DNA of 64,000 bases from Anabaena minutissima FACHB-250 (GCF_014697125.1 NZ_JACJRG010000003.1:186001-250000); one strand, 5' to 3'; positions 54,944 through 63,725 are shown, counted from the stretch's first letter. Notes: generated from the sequence alone by a model not told the origin. A program made the numbers and translations.

Positions 54944-55144
54944 ATGTCAATTACAATTGCCAATGTATCGCTTGACATTGCCAATGTATCGCCTGACATT
55001 GCCAATGTATCGCCTGACATCGCCAATGTATCGCCTGACATTGCCAATGTATCGACTAACATCGCCAATGTATCGACTAACATCGCCAATGTATCGACTA
55101 ACATCGCCAATGTATCGCCTAACTATCTTGCGTGTACACTGTAA
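54944..55144 (+). CDS. Possible heptad-repeat peptide
   Basis: ATG 54944, two bases after the pnkp stop, opens a 66-codon frame made mostly of 7-residue units IANVSPD/IANVSTN, ending NYLACTL. Because the unit is 21 bases without stops, several frames are open, so coding is unproven. There is no clear ribosome site apart from the coupling distance to pnkp. Confidence 0.25.
   Translation: MSITIANVSLDIANVSPDIANVSPDIANVSPDIANVSTNIANVSTNIANVSTNIANVSPNYLACTL
54959..55126. repeat. 21-base tandem minisatellite, eight copies
   Basis: Eight head-to-tail copies of GCCAATGTATCGCCTGACATT and its variants; copies 5-7 carry GACTAACATC instead of GCCTGACATT, showing two sub-families by local duplication. 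It starts 17 bases after the pnkp stop. There are no unique spacers, so it is not a CRISPR array. Confidence 0.95.
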
Positions 55145-55182
55145 CCCAGTAGTTCATCAAGCTTGAATTGATGGATAAGCAA

Positions 55183-55240
55183 GTTTGTAGTAAGGACTTT
55201 AGTCCTTAGAAAAATCAGGACTAAAGTCCTTACTACAAAC
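55183..55240. repeat. 58-base palindromic repeat, copy 1
   Basis: GTTTGTAGTAAGGACTTTAG with its inverse CTAAAGTCCTTACTACAAAC and a short centre. The same element occurs at 59531-59588. This is a Nostoc-type dispersed palindrome. Confidence 0.85.
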
Positions 55241-55406
55241 CATCAAAACTAACTTGACACAGCACTAGGGTGTTAGGTTTCGCATTAGCTTTTCCACATA
55301 ACGTGAAAAGTCAGGTAGAAAGACACACAAAAAAATTCATCCTGATTTCACTTTTATTTGCCAGACTAAATAGTTGAACTGCTAACTTATGTTGTAGATA
55401 AAACTG

Positions 55407-56072
55407 ATGCGATTCCCCTCTTGGAAAACAAGTTTTTTAGCTTTTAGCTTTGTAGTGCTAACAGCGTGTTCTTCAAACTCTCAAGCCCAAAATAAAAACT
55501 CCAATCCTATTGCTGATACTAGCCATAACCAGCACATGAATCATGGTGGCATGAATCACAACATGGCAATGGATTTAGGGCCAGCCGATGCTGACTATGA
55601 TTTGCGATTCATTGATTCAATGATTCCCCACCATCAAGGGGCGTTAGATATGGCTAAGGAATTGCAACAAAAATCCACTCGCCCTGAACTCAAACAGCTA
55701 GCTCAAGCTATTATCAAAGCTCAGAACCAAGAAATTAACCAGATGAAGCAGTGGCGAACAGCCTGGTATCCCAAAGCAGGAGATAAACCAATGGCTTATG
55801 ATGCCAAAATGGGTCACATGATGGAAATGTCATCTGACCAAATCAAAGCCATGATGATGAGCATGGACTTAGGCGCGGCTGATGCAGAATTTGACCTCCG
55901 CTTTATCAATGCGATGATTCCCCATCATGAAGGGGCTGTAGTCATGGCTCAAGATGCGTTGAAAAAGTCTCAGCGTCCTGAAATCAAAAATTTAGCTCAA
56001 GCCATTATCAAAGAGCAAAATACAGAGATTAATCAAATGAAGAATTGGCGTAAAACTTGGTATAAAAAGTAG
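55407..56072 (+). CDS. DUF305 lipoprotein, duplicated domain
   Basis: A 221-residue exported protein with lipobox VVLTACSS (Cys near 21) followed by a His/Met-rich linker (HNQHMNHGGMNHNMAM). Two DUF305 units of about 67 residues follow, each beginning MDLGxADAxxDLRFI, then MIPHHxGA and ending NQMKxWRxxWY. DUF305 proteins are ferritin-like four-helix bundles linked to copper and metal handling. The Met/His content suggests metal binding in the periplasm, which is inference. The two units are clearly tandem duplicates. Confidence 0.85.
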   Translation: MRFPSWKTSFLAFSFVVLTACSSNSQAQNKNSNPIADTSHNQHMNHGGMNHNMAMDLGPADADYDLRFIDSMIPHHQGALDMAKELQQKSTRPELKQLAQAIIKAQNQEINQMKQWRTAWYPKAGDKPMAYDAKMGHMMEMSSDQIKAMMMSMDLGAADAEFDLRFINAMIPHHEGAVVMAQDALKKSQRPEIKNLAQAIIKEQNTEINQMKNWRKTWYKK

Positions 56073-56078
56073 ACTTCA

Positions 56079-56132
56079 TTTGGTAACTTTGCTCAAGGCT
56101 TCTCAGTTCCCGATTTAGGTCGTGTCTTCTGC
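56079..56132 (+). pseudogene. Short TonB-receptor barrel relic
   Basis: This stretch translates FGNFAQGFSVPDLGRVF, nearly identical to FANFAQGFSVPDLGAVF in the receptor at 16327-19029. Flanking sequence does not continue the similarity. It is a small relic of a TonB receptor gene or the footprint of a recombination event. Confidence 0.6.
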
Positions 56133-56194
56133 AAAGAGAACATAGGCATCTCCTTGCGAGTCTTAACATTGTTTCCCAAAACGCGATCGCATAA

Positions 56195-56510
56195 CTAAGC
56201 CGAACCCAATCCCGTAAATACACACAAAATAGTTAATGGTTCGGGAACTGGTTGAAGTTTACCATTACTCACGACTAATTTTGATTGCCCACCAGCATCT
56301 TCTACATCGACGATACCAATACCAACTGTGTAATTACCAGCACTCAAAAAGGTATACTCTTAGTCTCGACTCAAATTATCTATATCCAAAAGAGTAATTG
56401 CACCATTAATAGTCACAAAAGCGTTGTCAGCGTCAAAAGTGCCGAGTTCTTCATCAAATGCGAGTGTAAGATCCCAGTTACAGCAGTTTGCGATCAAATA
56501 AACCACGACA
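56195..56510 (-). pseudogene. PEP-CTERM exported protein, decayed
   Basis: Read on the minus strand: WDLTLAFDEELGTFDADNAF, then an internal TAA, then YTFLSAGNYTVGIGIVDVED and a tail VPEPLTILCVFTGLGSA. VPEP plus the hydrophobic segment is the PEP-CTERM sorting signal of exopolysaccharide-associated proteins. The basic end after the helix and the N-terminal part are missing and a stop interrupts the body, so it is a relic. Confidence 0.7.
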
Positions 56511-56516
56511 ATAACT

Positions 56517-57395
56517 ATGATTACAGGAAAAACTAAGTTACTAGGTGTGATTGGGCATCCGGTGGGACATTCGCTGTCACCAGTGATGCATAATGCAGCG
56601 ATCGCTGATTTGGGGTTAGATTATGTGTATCTTCCGTTACCTATCGAACCACAAAATTTAGAAGTGGCGATCGCAGGTTTGGCAGCTGTGGATGTTGTCG
56701 GTTTTAGTGTGACAATTCCCCATAAACAAGCAATTATCTCACTACTCTCAGAAATCACACCCCTGGCTCAAGCTATAGGTGCAGTGAATACTGTGAGCCG
56801 GAAAAACAATCAATGGGTGGGTACAAACACGGATATAGTAGGATTTATTCATCCTTTGCAAACTACTTATAAACAGGATTGGAGTCAGAAAATAGCCGTC
56901 ATTTTAGGGAATGGTGGTGCGGCTAGGGCGGTTGTTGCAGGTTGTCACCAGCTAGGTTTTGCGGAAATTCATGTGGTGGGGCGGAATTTAGAGAAATTAA
57001 AAGATTTTCAGCAGAGTTGGGAATATTCACCCATCGGCGCAAATTTACAAGTTCATACTTGGGATAAATTAACACAACTCATTCCCCAAGCTGATTTACT
57101 GGTAAATACAACCCCTATCGGTATGTATCCCAACGTGGATGATTCGCCTGTGAGTGCAGATGAAATGAAGAATCTACAATTGGGTGCAATCGCCTATGAT
57201 TTAATCTATATCCCCCAGCCGACAAAATTTCTTCAATACGCACAACAACAAGGTGCGATAGCCATTGACGGCTTAGAAATGCTAGTCCAGCAAGGTGTTG
57301 CAGCCTTAAAAATCTGGTTACAGCGAGACAATATACCTGTAGATGTCATGCGCCAAGCTTTGAGACAACATTTAGGCTTAGAAAATAGGTGTTAA
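56517..57395 (+). CDS. aroE: Shikimate dehydrogenase
   Basis: A 292-residue NADPH enzyme reducing 3-dehydroshikimate in aromatic amino acid synthesis. GVIGHPVGHSLSPVMHNAAI is the substrate-binding block, SVTIPHKQ holds the catalytic Lys, GAVNTV and GTNTDIVGF follow, ILGNGGAARAVVAG binds NADP, and the C-terminus has GLEMLVQQG. All are complete. The start ATG 56517 matches the usual N-terminus. Confidence 0.94.
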   Translation: MITGKTKLLGVIGHPVGHSLSPVMHNAAIADLGLDYVYLPLPIEPQNLEVAIAGLAAVDVVGFSVTIPHKQAIISLLSEITPLAQAIGAVNTVSRKNNQWVGTNTDIVGFIHPLQTTYKQDWSQKIAVILGNGGAARAVVAGCHQLGFAEIHVVGRNLEKLKDFQQSWEYSPIGANLQVHTWDKLTQLIPQADLLVNTTPIGMYPNVDDSPVSADEMKNLQLGAIAYDLIYIPQPTKFLQYAQQQGAIAIDGLEMLVQQGVAALKIWLQRDNIPVDVMRQALRQHLGLENRC

Positions 57396-57427
57396 AGAAC
57401 AGAAAATTGTTTGTAGTGGTTCTTTAA

Positions 57428-58408
57428 TTACGAATTACTAGAATCAACCTTTTCTAAAATAATCTTAATAGCATTTACGATTAACTCAGGTTGATCAATC
57501 CAAACAAAATGACCACTTTTATGAGCATCAAGTTGTACACAATTTCTAGATAAACTAATTATTTGCCTGTGCATTTGCTCTCGTAAATGATTAGCTGCTT
57601 TCATAGGTAAAAGCATAGTCCAAAGGGATATTTGAAAAAAAGTATTGGCTTTAATACTAACTATAGGTAAGGCTTCAAACTGACTAGTTAACTGAAGTTG
57701 GCGACTGCTATTATCAAGATTTAAGAGTTCTCTACTCATGGTAATCCAATGTTTAGGGCGACAGAAAGAACGCTTAATTGGGTTGAGTGCTGCTTGAGGA
57801 AATTTAATTAATTCTCTCTTAATAATCTCAAAAGTACCAATCACTTTAAGTAATCTGATAATGCCAAGCATTGATCCTAGAATTGACATGAAGAAGCCAG
57901 AAACAAAAAATAGTTTCAAAGCTTGTAAATAGATGGACATTTTCAGCATTCCTGTTTCATGGAGTCCATCAGTAAGTACCATTCCGATTACTTTTTCGGG
58001 AAAATAATGGGCATATAACCGGACGTTATAACTACCAAAGGAATTACCTACAAGAATATAAGGTGGCTCAATTCCTGCTTGTGTGAGGAGAGAATCTAAT
58101 TCTGTAACTATTTGCTGACTGGTGCGTGGATGCGGACTATGATCACTCCAACCATATCCAGCACGATCATATATACAAACTCGTGATAGCTGGGCTATTT
58201 CTTGTACAAGTAAATAACCTTCCATTCCGCCTAAACTGTGTTCTAAGACCACAGTGGGGCTAGACTTTCCCGCCGTGTAAAAGTGTAAGCGATATCCACC
58301 CACATCAATTAGTTGTCCTGGTGGTGGTTGTCGATTTTCGATTAAACTTGCGATCGCCTGATAAAAAGTTGTAGCTAATAGTACAATAATTTCGATAGGG
58401 GATGACAT
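57428..58408 (-). CDS. Alpha/beta hydrolase
   Basis: A 326-residue hydrolase-fold protein. VVLEHSLGGMEGYLLVQEIA holds the oxyanion region, VCIYDRAGYGWSDHSPHPRT the second strand, and ILVGNSFGSYNVRLYAHYFP the nucleophile elbow G-N-S-F-G. The C-terminal DAHKSGHFVWIDQPEL carries the catalytic His. A cap of about 100 residues with a hydrophobic stretch separates the halves. N-terminal hydrophobic residues may anchor it at a membrane. Substrate unknown. It is convergent with aroE. Confidence 0.85.
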   Translation of the reverse strand: MSSPIEIIVLLATTFYQAIASLIENRQPPPGQLIDVGGYRLHFYTAGKSSPTVVLEHSLGGMEGYLLVQEIAQLSRVCIYDRAGYGWSDHSPHPRTSQQIVTELDSLLTQAGIEPPYILVGNSFGSYNVRLYAHYFPEKVIGMVLTDGLHETGMLKMSIYLQALKLFFVSGFFMSILGSMLGIIRLLKVIGTFEIIKRELIKFPQAALNPIKRSFCRPKHWITMSRELLNLDNSSRQLQLTSQFEALPIVSIKANTFFQISLWTMLLPMKAANHLREQMHRQIISLSRNCVQLDAHKSGHFVWIDQPELIVNAIKIILEKVDSSNS

Positions 58409-58460
58409 TCTAGATGGGTTTGTTAACTTTGCATTGGTAAAGCCCTAGAATAGCTGTTAA

Positions 58461-59363
58461 TTAAGCAAACCGTTGCTTTTGTAGCTGATATTGTCGCCAT
58501 TTTTCTTGCTGACGCACTCTTTTCTCTGGGGTGAGATGATCAAAACAGTAGGGACAGGACATACCTAACTCATATTTGGGTGAGGCTTTATCTTCTTCAG
58601 ATAGGGGATGTCCACAGCAGAAGCACAATTGATGATTCCCTGTTTCTAACCCATGACCTACGGCTATGCGTTCATCAAAAACAAAACATTCCCCTTCCCA
58701 TAGACTTTGTTCTGGGGGGATTTCTGCTAAATATTTGAGAATGCCGCCTTTGAGGTGATAAACTTCCGTAAAACCTTGGGAAAGCATAAAAGCAGAGGCT
58801 TTTTCGCAGCGAATTCCCCCAGTGCAGAACATGGCTACTTTTTTGTGTTGATTGGGGTCAAGGTTTTGACTGACATATTCAGGAAAGTCGCGGAAGGAAT
58901 CGGTTTGCGGATTTTGCGCCCTTTTAAAAGTACCGATATGTACCTCGTAATCGTTGCGGGTATCAATCACGGTGACATCTGGGTCGGCAATTAAATCATT
59001 CCATTCCTGGGGGGTGACGTAAATACCTACCTGTTGATTTGGGTCAACTTCCGGTACGCCCAAAGTCACAATTTCTTTTTTCAAACGCACCTTCATTCTT
59101 TCAAAGGGTGGGTTTTCAGCCGTTGATTCCTTGTGTTCTAAGTCTGTGAAGCGAGGAAAAGAACGCAGATGGCTAAGAACCGAGTCTATTGCTGGACGCG
59201 AACCTGCGATCGTACCGTTGATTCCTTCTTTGGCTAAAAGAATCGTTCCCTTAATGCCTTGTGCTAAACAGTAAGACAATAAGGGTGTTTGCATCTCGGT
59301 AAAATCCGGTAAACTCACGAATTTATAAAACGCGGCAACAATTTGGGTATTTTCTTGGTTCAT
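58461..59363 (-). CDS. trhO: tRNA uridine-5-hydroxylation rhodanese TrhO
   Basis: A 300-residue YceA-family protein. The N-terminal acylphosphatase-like domain has GIKGTILLAKEGINGTIAGS; the rhodanese domain has VIDTRNDYEVHIGTFKRAQN and the active loop FCTGGIRCEKASAFML with Cys near 182. A Cys-rich C-terminal part (CFCCGHP...CPYCFDHL) is present, as in TrhO. TrhO makes 5-hydroxyuridine at position 34 of certain tRNAs using oxygen. It sits next to a tRNA gene on the other strand, probably by chance. Confidence 0.92.
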   Translation of the reverse strand: MNQENTQIVAAFYKFVSLPDFTEMQTPLLSYCLAQGIKGTILLAKEGINGTIAGSRPAIDSVLSHLRSFPRFTDLEHKESTAENPPFERMKVRLKKEIVTLGVPEVDPNQQVGIYVTPQEWNDLIADPDVTVIDTRNDYEVHIGTFKRAQNPQTDSFRDFPEYVSQNLDPNQHKKVAMFCTGGIRCEKASAFMLSQGFTEVYHLKGGILKYLAEIPPEQSLWEGECFVFDERIAVGHGLETGNHQLCFCCGHPLSEEDKASPKYELGMSCPYCFDHLTPEKRVRQQEKWRQYQLQKQRFA

Positions 59364-59435
59364 CCCTTTGGTAAAATTACAACTTTCTGGTATATTTATC
59401 TAAGTGAAATAAAATTACTCACATTTTTATTTTAC

Positions 59436-59508
59436 GGGGGTTTAGCTCAGTTGGTAGAGCGCCTGCTTTGCAAGCAGGATGTCAGCGGTTCGAGTCCGCT
59501 AACCTCCA
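59436..59508 (+). tRNA. tRNA-Ala(UGC)
   Basis: A full cloverleaf can be folded: acceptor GGGGGTT with AACCTCC (one G-T pair), D arm GCTC...GAGC, anticodon stem CCTGC/GCAGG around TTTGCAA giving anticodon TGC, and T arm AGCGG/CCGCT with TTCGAGT. The 3' CCA is not encoded. Confidence 0.98.
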
Positions 59509-59530
59509 TACTATTCATTGAGTTAAGTTT

Positions 59531-59588
59531 GTTTGTAGTAAGGACTTTAGTCCTTAAATAGAAAAGCACTAAAGTCCTTACTACAAAC
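59531..59588. repeat. 58-base palindromic repeat, copy 2
   Basis: Same outer arms as the copy at 55183-55240 (GTTTGTAGTAAGGACTTTAG and its inverse) with a different centre, 22 bases downstream of the tRNA. Confidence 0.85.
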
Positions 59589-59605
59589 CTATCAAAATTA
59601 ATGTA

Positions 59606-60247
59606 CTACTTAGAATGCTGAAATACTACTGACAGATTATTAGCTGGCATTTGGTAAGTTGCCTGTAAATTGAGATTTTCTTTACTAGCCACTGCTACCA
59701 CATCTTCTAAGTTGCGTACACCCCACTCTGGATTTTGAGCGCGTAAAGATTCGTCAAAAGCCGCGTTACTGGGTGCGGTATGTTCTCCGCCTTGTTTATA
59801 GGGGCCATATAAATAGAGAATACCGCCTGGGGGTAAAATGCGACCAGCACCCGCCATCAGTCCCAAACAGGCTGACCAAGGGGAAATGTGAATCATATTA
59901 ATATTTACAATAGCAACTATGGGGGAGTAATTATTGTCTTGGTCTTTTTCTACTGGCCAAATCGGTTGTGCAGCATCCAGTTCTAGAGGGGGATAGAGAT
60001 TATCGCTGGGGAAATGTTCTGCCCAAGTTGCGATACTAGCCCGTAATTCGGGATTAGGATCAGAAGGTAGCCATTGACGGGGAGTGAGGTGGGGGGCAAA
60101 AAATATGGAGTGTTCGCCAGTACCGCTTGCTATTTCCAAGATAGTGCCAGTGGTGGGTAAGACTTGCAAAAGCAGTTCTAGAATGGGTTCACGATTGCGC
60201 TGTGTAGCTGGGGCGTATTTGCGTGCGTCTTCTTGTGGTGTATTCAT
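59606..60247 (-). CDS. DUF938 family SAM-dependent methyltransferase-like protein
   Basis: About 213 residues. Start MNTPQEDARKYAPATQRNRE at 60247 is preferred; an ATG ten codons earlier (60277) is in frame. TILEIASGTGEHSIFFAPHL is the SAM-binding motif, followed by PIVAIVNINMIHISPWSACL and PPGGILYLYGPYK. This matches DUF938, a class I methyltransferase family of unknown substrate also found in animals and proteobacteria. Confidence 0.85.
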   Translation of the reverse strand: MNTPQEDARKYAPATQRNREPILELLLQVLPTTGTILEIASGTGEHSIFFAPHLTPRQWLPSDPNPELRASIATWAEHFPSDNLYPPLELDAAQPIWPVEKDQDNNYSPIVAIVNINMIHISPWSACLGLMAGAGRILPPGGILYLYGPYKQGGEHTAPSNAAFDESLRAQNPEWGVRNLEDVVAVASKENLNLQATYQMPANNLSVVFQHSK

Positions 60248-60340
60248 CTGACTGTGTAGCCTACCTTGGATATTCATCTCATAATTAAGCTAACAGCGAT
60301 CGCCCGCGTATATTATATTAATTCGTCTTGAGGTGAAGCT

Positions 60341-60958
60341 ATGACTCAAGCCTTACGCCAGTTAGTGACATTTGATGAGTTCGTTGCTTGGTATCCAGAC
60401 AACCCACAGCGACGTTATGAGTTGCATGATGGAGTAATTATTGAAATGCCGCAACCCACAGGCGACCATGAAGAAGAGATTGGATTCTTGGCTACACAAT
60501 TGACCTTAGAGTATAGTCGCCTTCATCTTCCTTATTTCATTCCCAAAACTGCATTAATTAAACCATTAGACAACGAATCTGCATATTCGCCAGATGTGGT
60601 GATATTGAATCGCTCCAACTTAGTTAACGAACCTCTGTGGAAAAAAACATCAACAGTTAGCCAAGCCGCATCAGTTCCGTTAGTTATTGAAGTGGTGAGT
60701 AGCAACTGGCGAGATGATTATGTCAAAAAGGCTAGTGATTATGAAGTGATAGGAATTCCAGAATATTGGATTGTTGACTATTTAGGATTGGGTGCGAGGC
60801 GATTTATTGGCAACCCTAAACAACCCACGATCTCAATCTACACTTTAGTAGAAGGCGAGTATCAAGTCAATCAATTTAGAGATCAGGACTTTCTCATCTC
60901 ACCGACGTTCCCAGAACTAAAATTAACCGCCGCACAAATTTTTCAAGTTGGTCAATAG
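60341..60958 (+). CDS. Uma2 family endonuclease-like protein (DUF820)
   Basis: A 205-residue protein with VTFDEFVAWYPDNPQRRYEL, DGVIIEMPQPTGDHEEEIGF, then SPDVVIL and PLVIEVVSSNWRDDYVKKAS, and finally GIPEYWIVDYLG. The D...E-V pattern follows the PD-(D/E)XK core of the Uma2 family. It belongs to a subgroup distinct from the copy at 38374. Its end overlaps the next gene by about 11 bases if the early start there is used. Confidence 0.88.
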   Translation: MTQALRQLVTFDEFVAWYPDNPQRRYELHDGVIIEMPQPTGDHEEEIGFLATQLTLEYSRLHLPYFIPKTALIKPLDNESAYSPDVVILNRSNLVNEPLWKKTSTVSQAASVPLVIEVVSSNWRDDYVKKASDYEVIGIPEYWIVDYLGLGARRFIGNPKQPTISIYTLVEGEYQVNQFRDQDFLISPTFPELKLTAAQIFQVGQ

Positions 60959-62426
60959 TTCTCCCTTGTCTTCCCAGTCAACAGTCAACAGTCAACACTT
61001 CCCGGAGATTCCTTTGCCTAAATTTATTACATCTGTCCAACCGCCGCTAAAATTTATCCCTCACCGGTTTAATCCGCTTATCCTGGGAATTTTTCACGGA
61101 TTTTTACCGATTATCTTACGGTTTCGGACTCGTCCTTGGCTACCGGCGGGAATTGTCCGGGTGGAAGTGAAAAATGCTGAGGTATTGGCAGAACTCTATG
61201 CACAATTCCAAACTGGTAAAATTCGTCTGTTGATGGCATTTCGTCACCCAGAGGTAGAAGATCCCCTGTGTGTGCTGTATATGTTGTCGCGTCTTGTACC
61301 ACAAGCAGCACGTCAGCAAGGAATCAAGCTACAATACCCAATTCATAGCCATTTTCTCTATGACCGAGGTATGACTATCTGGGCTGGGGATTGGTTGGGG
61401 TGGTTGTTTTCGCGGTTGGGTGGTGTGGCGGTGCGTCGTGGACGGCGATTAGATAAGCAGGCGATTCAAACCGCACGCAATTTATTTGCAAATGGCAAAT
61501 TACCGATCGCCATTGCCCCGGAAGGTGGTAACAATGGCCATAGTGGCATTGTCAGCAACTTAGAACCCGGTGTGGCGCAAATGGGGTTTTGGTGTGTGGA
61601 AGATTTGCACAAGGCTAACCGTACTGAAACTGTGATAATTGTGCCGATTTCGATTCAATATCACTATATTCAGCCACCTTGGTTAAAACTAGATCAGTTA
61701 TTAAGTAAGTTAGAAGCTGATAGTGGTTTACCAGTCAAGTCTATTGGTGATGGCGTAAATCAACCGGAAATTTACCGTCAGCGTATTTGTCGGTTGGGTG
61801 AATATCTGATTACGGAGATGGAAGAGTTTTATCGCCGCTTTTATCATCAAGATATCCCGAAAGCGATGTCATCTGAAGCCTCGAATACACCAAATGAGGT
61901 GTTAATAGATAGACTGCATTACTTATTAGAGAAAGCTTTACAAGTTTCCGAGCAATATTTTGGTCTGCAACCTCAAGGTAATTTTATTGACCGTTGTCGC
62001 CGTTTGGAAGAAGCTAGTTGGAATCTGATTTATCGGGACGATTTGCCAGATATAAATACTTTACCACCTTTTAAACGGGGACTCGCTGACTGGGTAGCCC
62101 AAGAAGCAGACTTAAGGGTACAGCATATGCGCCTGGTAGAAACTTTTGTGGCAGTTCAAGCTAATTATCTGCAAGAACAGCCAACTGCTGACAGATTGGC
62201 AGAGACAGCTTTACTGATGTTTGATATGTTATCTCGAATCCAATCATCTACATTACCAGGGCGATCGCGTTTAGGTTTGCGACAAGCAACACTAAAAGTA
62301 GGTAAACCCATTTCTGTAACTCAACGCTGGGAAAAAGTGCAGCATGACCGTCAAGCAGCTAAACGTGCTGTTAATGATTTGACGCAGGATTTGCAGTTGG
62401 CGTTAGAACATTTGATTCAGGACTAA
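60948..62426 (+). CDS. PlsC-like glycerolipid acyltransferase
   Basis: Up to 492 residues; TTG 60948 is the only clear early start candidate and the first about 40 residues are unsure. The PF01553-type catalytic block is FRHPEVEDPLC (H-x4-D), followed by the substrate loop AIAPEGGNNGHSGI. A C-terminal half of about 200 residues with helical predicted segments follows and is longer than in simple 1-acyl-glycerol-3-phosphate acyltransferases. It would act on the inner side of the membrane in lipid synthesis; the actual acyl acceptor is not known. Confidence 0.8.
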   Translation: MVNSSPLSSQSTVNSQHFPEIPLPKFITSVQPPLKFIPHRFNPLILGIFHGFLPIILRFRTRPWLPAGIVRVEVKNAEVLAELYAQFQTGKIRLLMAFRHPEVEDPLCVLYMLSRLVPQAARQQGIKLQYPIHSHFLYDRGMTIWAGDWLGWLFSRLGGVAVRRGRRLDKQAIQTARNLFANGKLPIAIAPEGGNNGHSGIVSNLEPGVAQMGFWCVEDLHKANRTETVIIVPISIQYHYIQPPWLKLDQLLSKLEADSGLPVKSIGDGVNQPEIYRQRICRLGEYLITEMEEFYRRFYHQDIPKAMSSEASNTPNEVLIDRLHYLLEKALQVSEQYFGLQPQGNFIDRCRRLEEASWNLIYRDDLPDINTLPPFKRGLADWVAQEADLRVQHMRLVETFVAVQANYLQEQPTADRLAETALLMFDMLSRIQSSTLPGRSRLGLRQATLKVGKPISVTQRWEKVQHDRQAAKRAVNDLTQDLQLALEHLIQD

Positions 62427-62518
62427 TGTATGAGGGGACAGGTGACAGTAAGAACAAAAAAGTGTTTTTCACCACAGAGGCACAAAGAAGAGAATATTGA
62501 GCTTTTATTAATAAAAAA

Positions 62519-63439
62519 TCAAGGATTTGCGACAGTTTTTAGTTGTGTAGGTTTGTGAAGACTACGGAAGTATAGACTACCTACTGTTAGCCAAAACAGC
62601 AGATAGGCGATCGCCTGCACGAGATACAGTTTTTGGGTGTAGCCAAATAAGGTTTTGAGCAAAATTCCTGGAAACTGTCTATCAGGTAAGATTTCTGATA
62701 AATCCCACATGAGGGGGCCGAGAAGGCAAGAGGTGTTTTCTAGTCCACAAGTATTAGATATTGAGGGGTTGATGTGGTTAAAGGCGATCGCAGCTGCATC
62801 TAGATGGCGGAAAGCTGAAATCACTAATCCAGAGACAATCAACAGCAGCAATACACCCATTGCTTGGAAAAATTGCCTTAAATTAATACGGATGCTCCAT
62901 TTAAAGAGCAGCATACCAATGACAGCTGCCATAATTAGTCCAGCGATCGCACCCAGTACAGGTGTCCAGCCTTGTTGAAACTTAGCGATGATAAACACAG
63001 CTGTCTCTAAGCCTTCTCGAAAGACAGCGATAAAAATGAGGCTAAAAATTGCCCAAGCTGCTTTCTTATCTTGACCTAATGCACTCTTGACAGAACCTGC
63101 GATTTCTGCTTTGAGAAACCTTGCTTGCTTAGTCATCCAGATTAGCATCCAACTAAGCATAGCGATCGCAATTACACCCAGTCCCATCTCAAATAATTGT
63201 TTGAAAACAGGTGCATATATATTCTCAGATGTCTGTAATTCTTGGATACCTAAATTTAGTAATAAACCAACTATAAAACTAGCTATAGCGGCGGTAAAAA
63301 TTCCTAAATATACCCAACGATACAGTTTTTGTTGTTCAGCTTGTTGTAAACAGGCGAAGACAATACCTACAACTAAAGCAGCTTCTACACCTTCTCTGAG
63401 GGTGATAAAGAAAGTTGGTAATGCAGCACTCCAATCCAT
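62519..63439 (-). CDS. FTR1 family iron permease
   Basis: A 306-residue membrane protein with about seven hydrophobic segments. Both iron-binding motifs of the FTR1/EfeU family are present: ITLREGVEAALVVGI near 15 and VFREGLETAVFII near 140. It would carry iron through the inner membrane in partnership with an oxidase or EfeO-like protein. No such partner is seen here, apart from a short uncharacterised frame ending five bases upstream. It is separate from the siderophore region by 38 kb. Confidence 0.93.
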   Translation of the reverse strand: MDWSAALPTFFITLREGVEAALVVGIVFACLQQAEQQKLYRWVYLGIFTAAIASFIVGLLLNLGIQELQTSENIYAPVFKQLFEMGLGVIAIAMLSWMLIWMTKQARFLKAEIAGSVKSALGQDKKAAWAIFSLIFIAVFREGLETAVFIIAKFQQGWTPVLGAIAGLIMAAVIGMLLFKWSIRINLRQFFQAMGVLLLLIVSGLVISAFRHLDAAAIAFNHINPSISNTCGLENTSCLLGPLMWDLSEILPDRQFPGILLKTLFGYTQKLYLVQAIAYLLFWLTVGSLYFRSLHKPTQLKTVANP

Positions 63440-63443
63440 ATTC

Positions 63444-63611
63444 CTAAATGCTTTCTGTAGGGGATACTTCTACGGTTTTAATAGCCGCAGATTCTTTATC
63501 TTTAACAGATTTTTCCTGGTGTGAGCCATGCTTTGATTTTTTGAACTTATGTCCGTGCGGTTCTTCGGGGTCTATATACCAACAGATAAAGATAATAGGA
63601 TTTACGCACAA
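63444..63611 (-). CDS. Possible small His/Lys-rich peptide upstream of FTR1
   Basis: Reading from TTG 63611, 55 codons: a hydrophobic start (NPIIFICWYIDPEEPHGHKF) followed by a charged His/Lys-rich tail ending in TAG just before the permease start. The spacing suggests coupling, but the start codon is poor and I know no family. It could be the tail of a decayed gene. Confidence 0.35.
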   Translation of the reverse strand: MCVNPIIFICWYIDPEEPHGHKFKKSKHGSHQEKSVKDKESAAIKTVEVSPTESI

Positions 63612-63725
63612 ATTACGGAATAATGAACCACAGAGACGCGGAGAACACAGAGAAATAAGGGTTTAAGAGAGTTCTTGCATAAGTTCTGGATAAAATAAAC
63701 CCCTATACCCCTGTTTCGTGCAAGT

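Noticed and set aside
54959..55126. CRISPR-like array
   Set aside because: Units are contiguous 21-mers with no unique spacers; it is a simple tandem repeat.
63585..63596. Fur-like hexamers GATAAA-GATAAT upstream of the FTR1 gene
   Set aside because: Only two of three hexamers fit, the third does not, and the site lies in a possible reading frame 150 bases away from the permease start.
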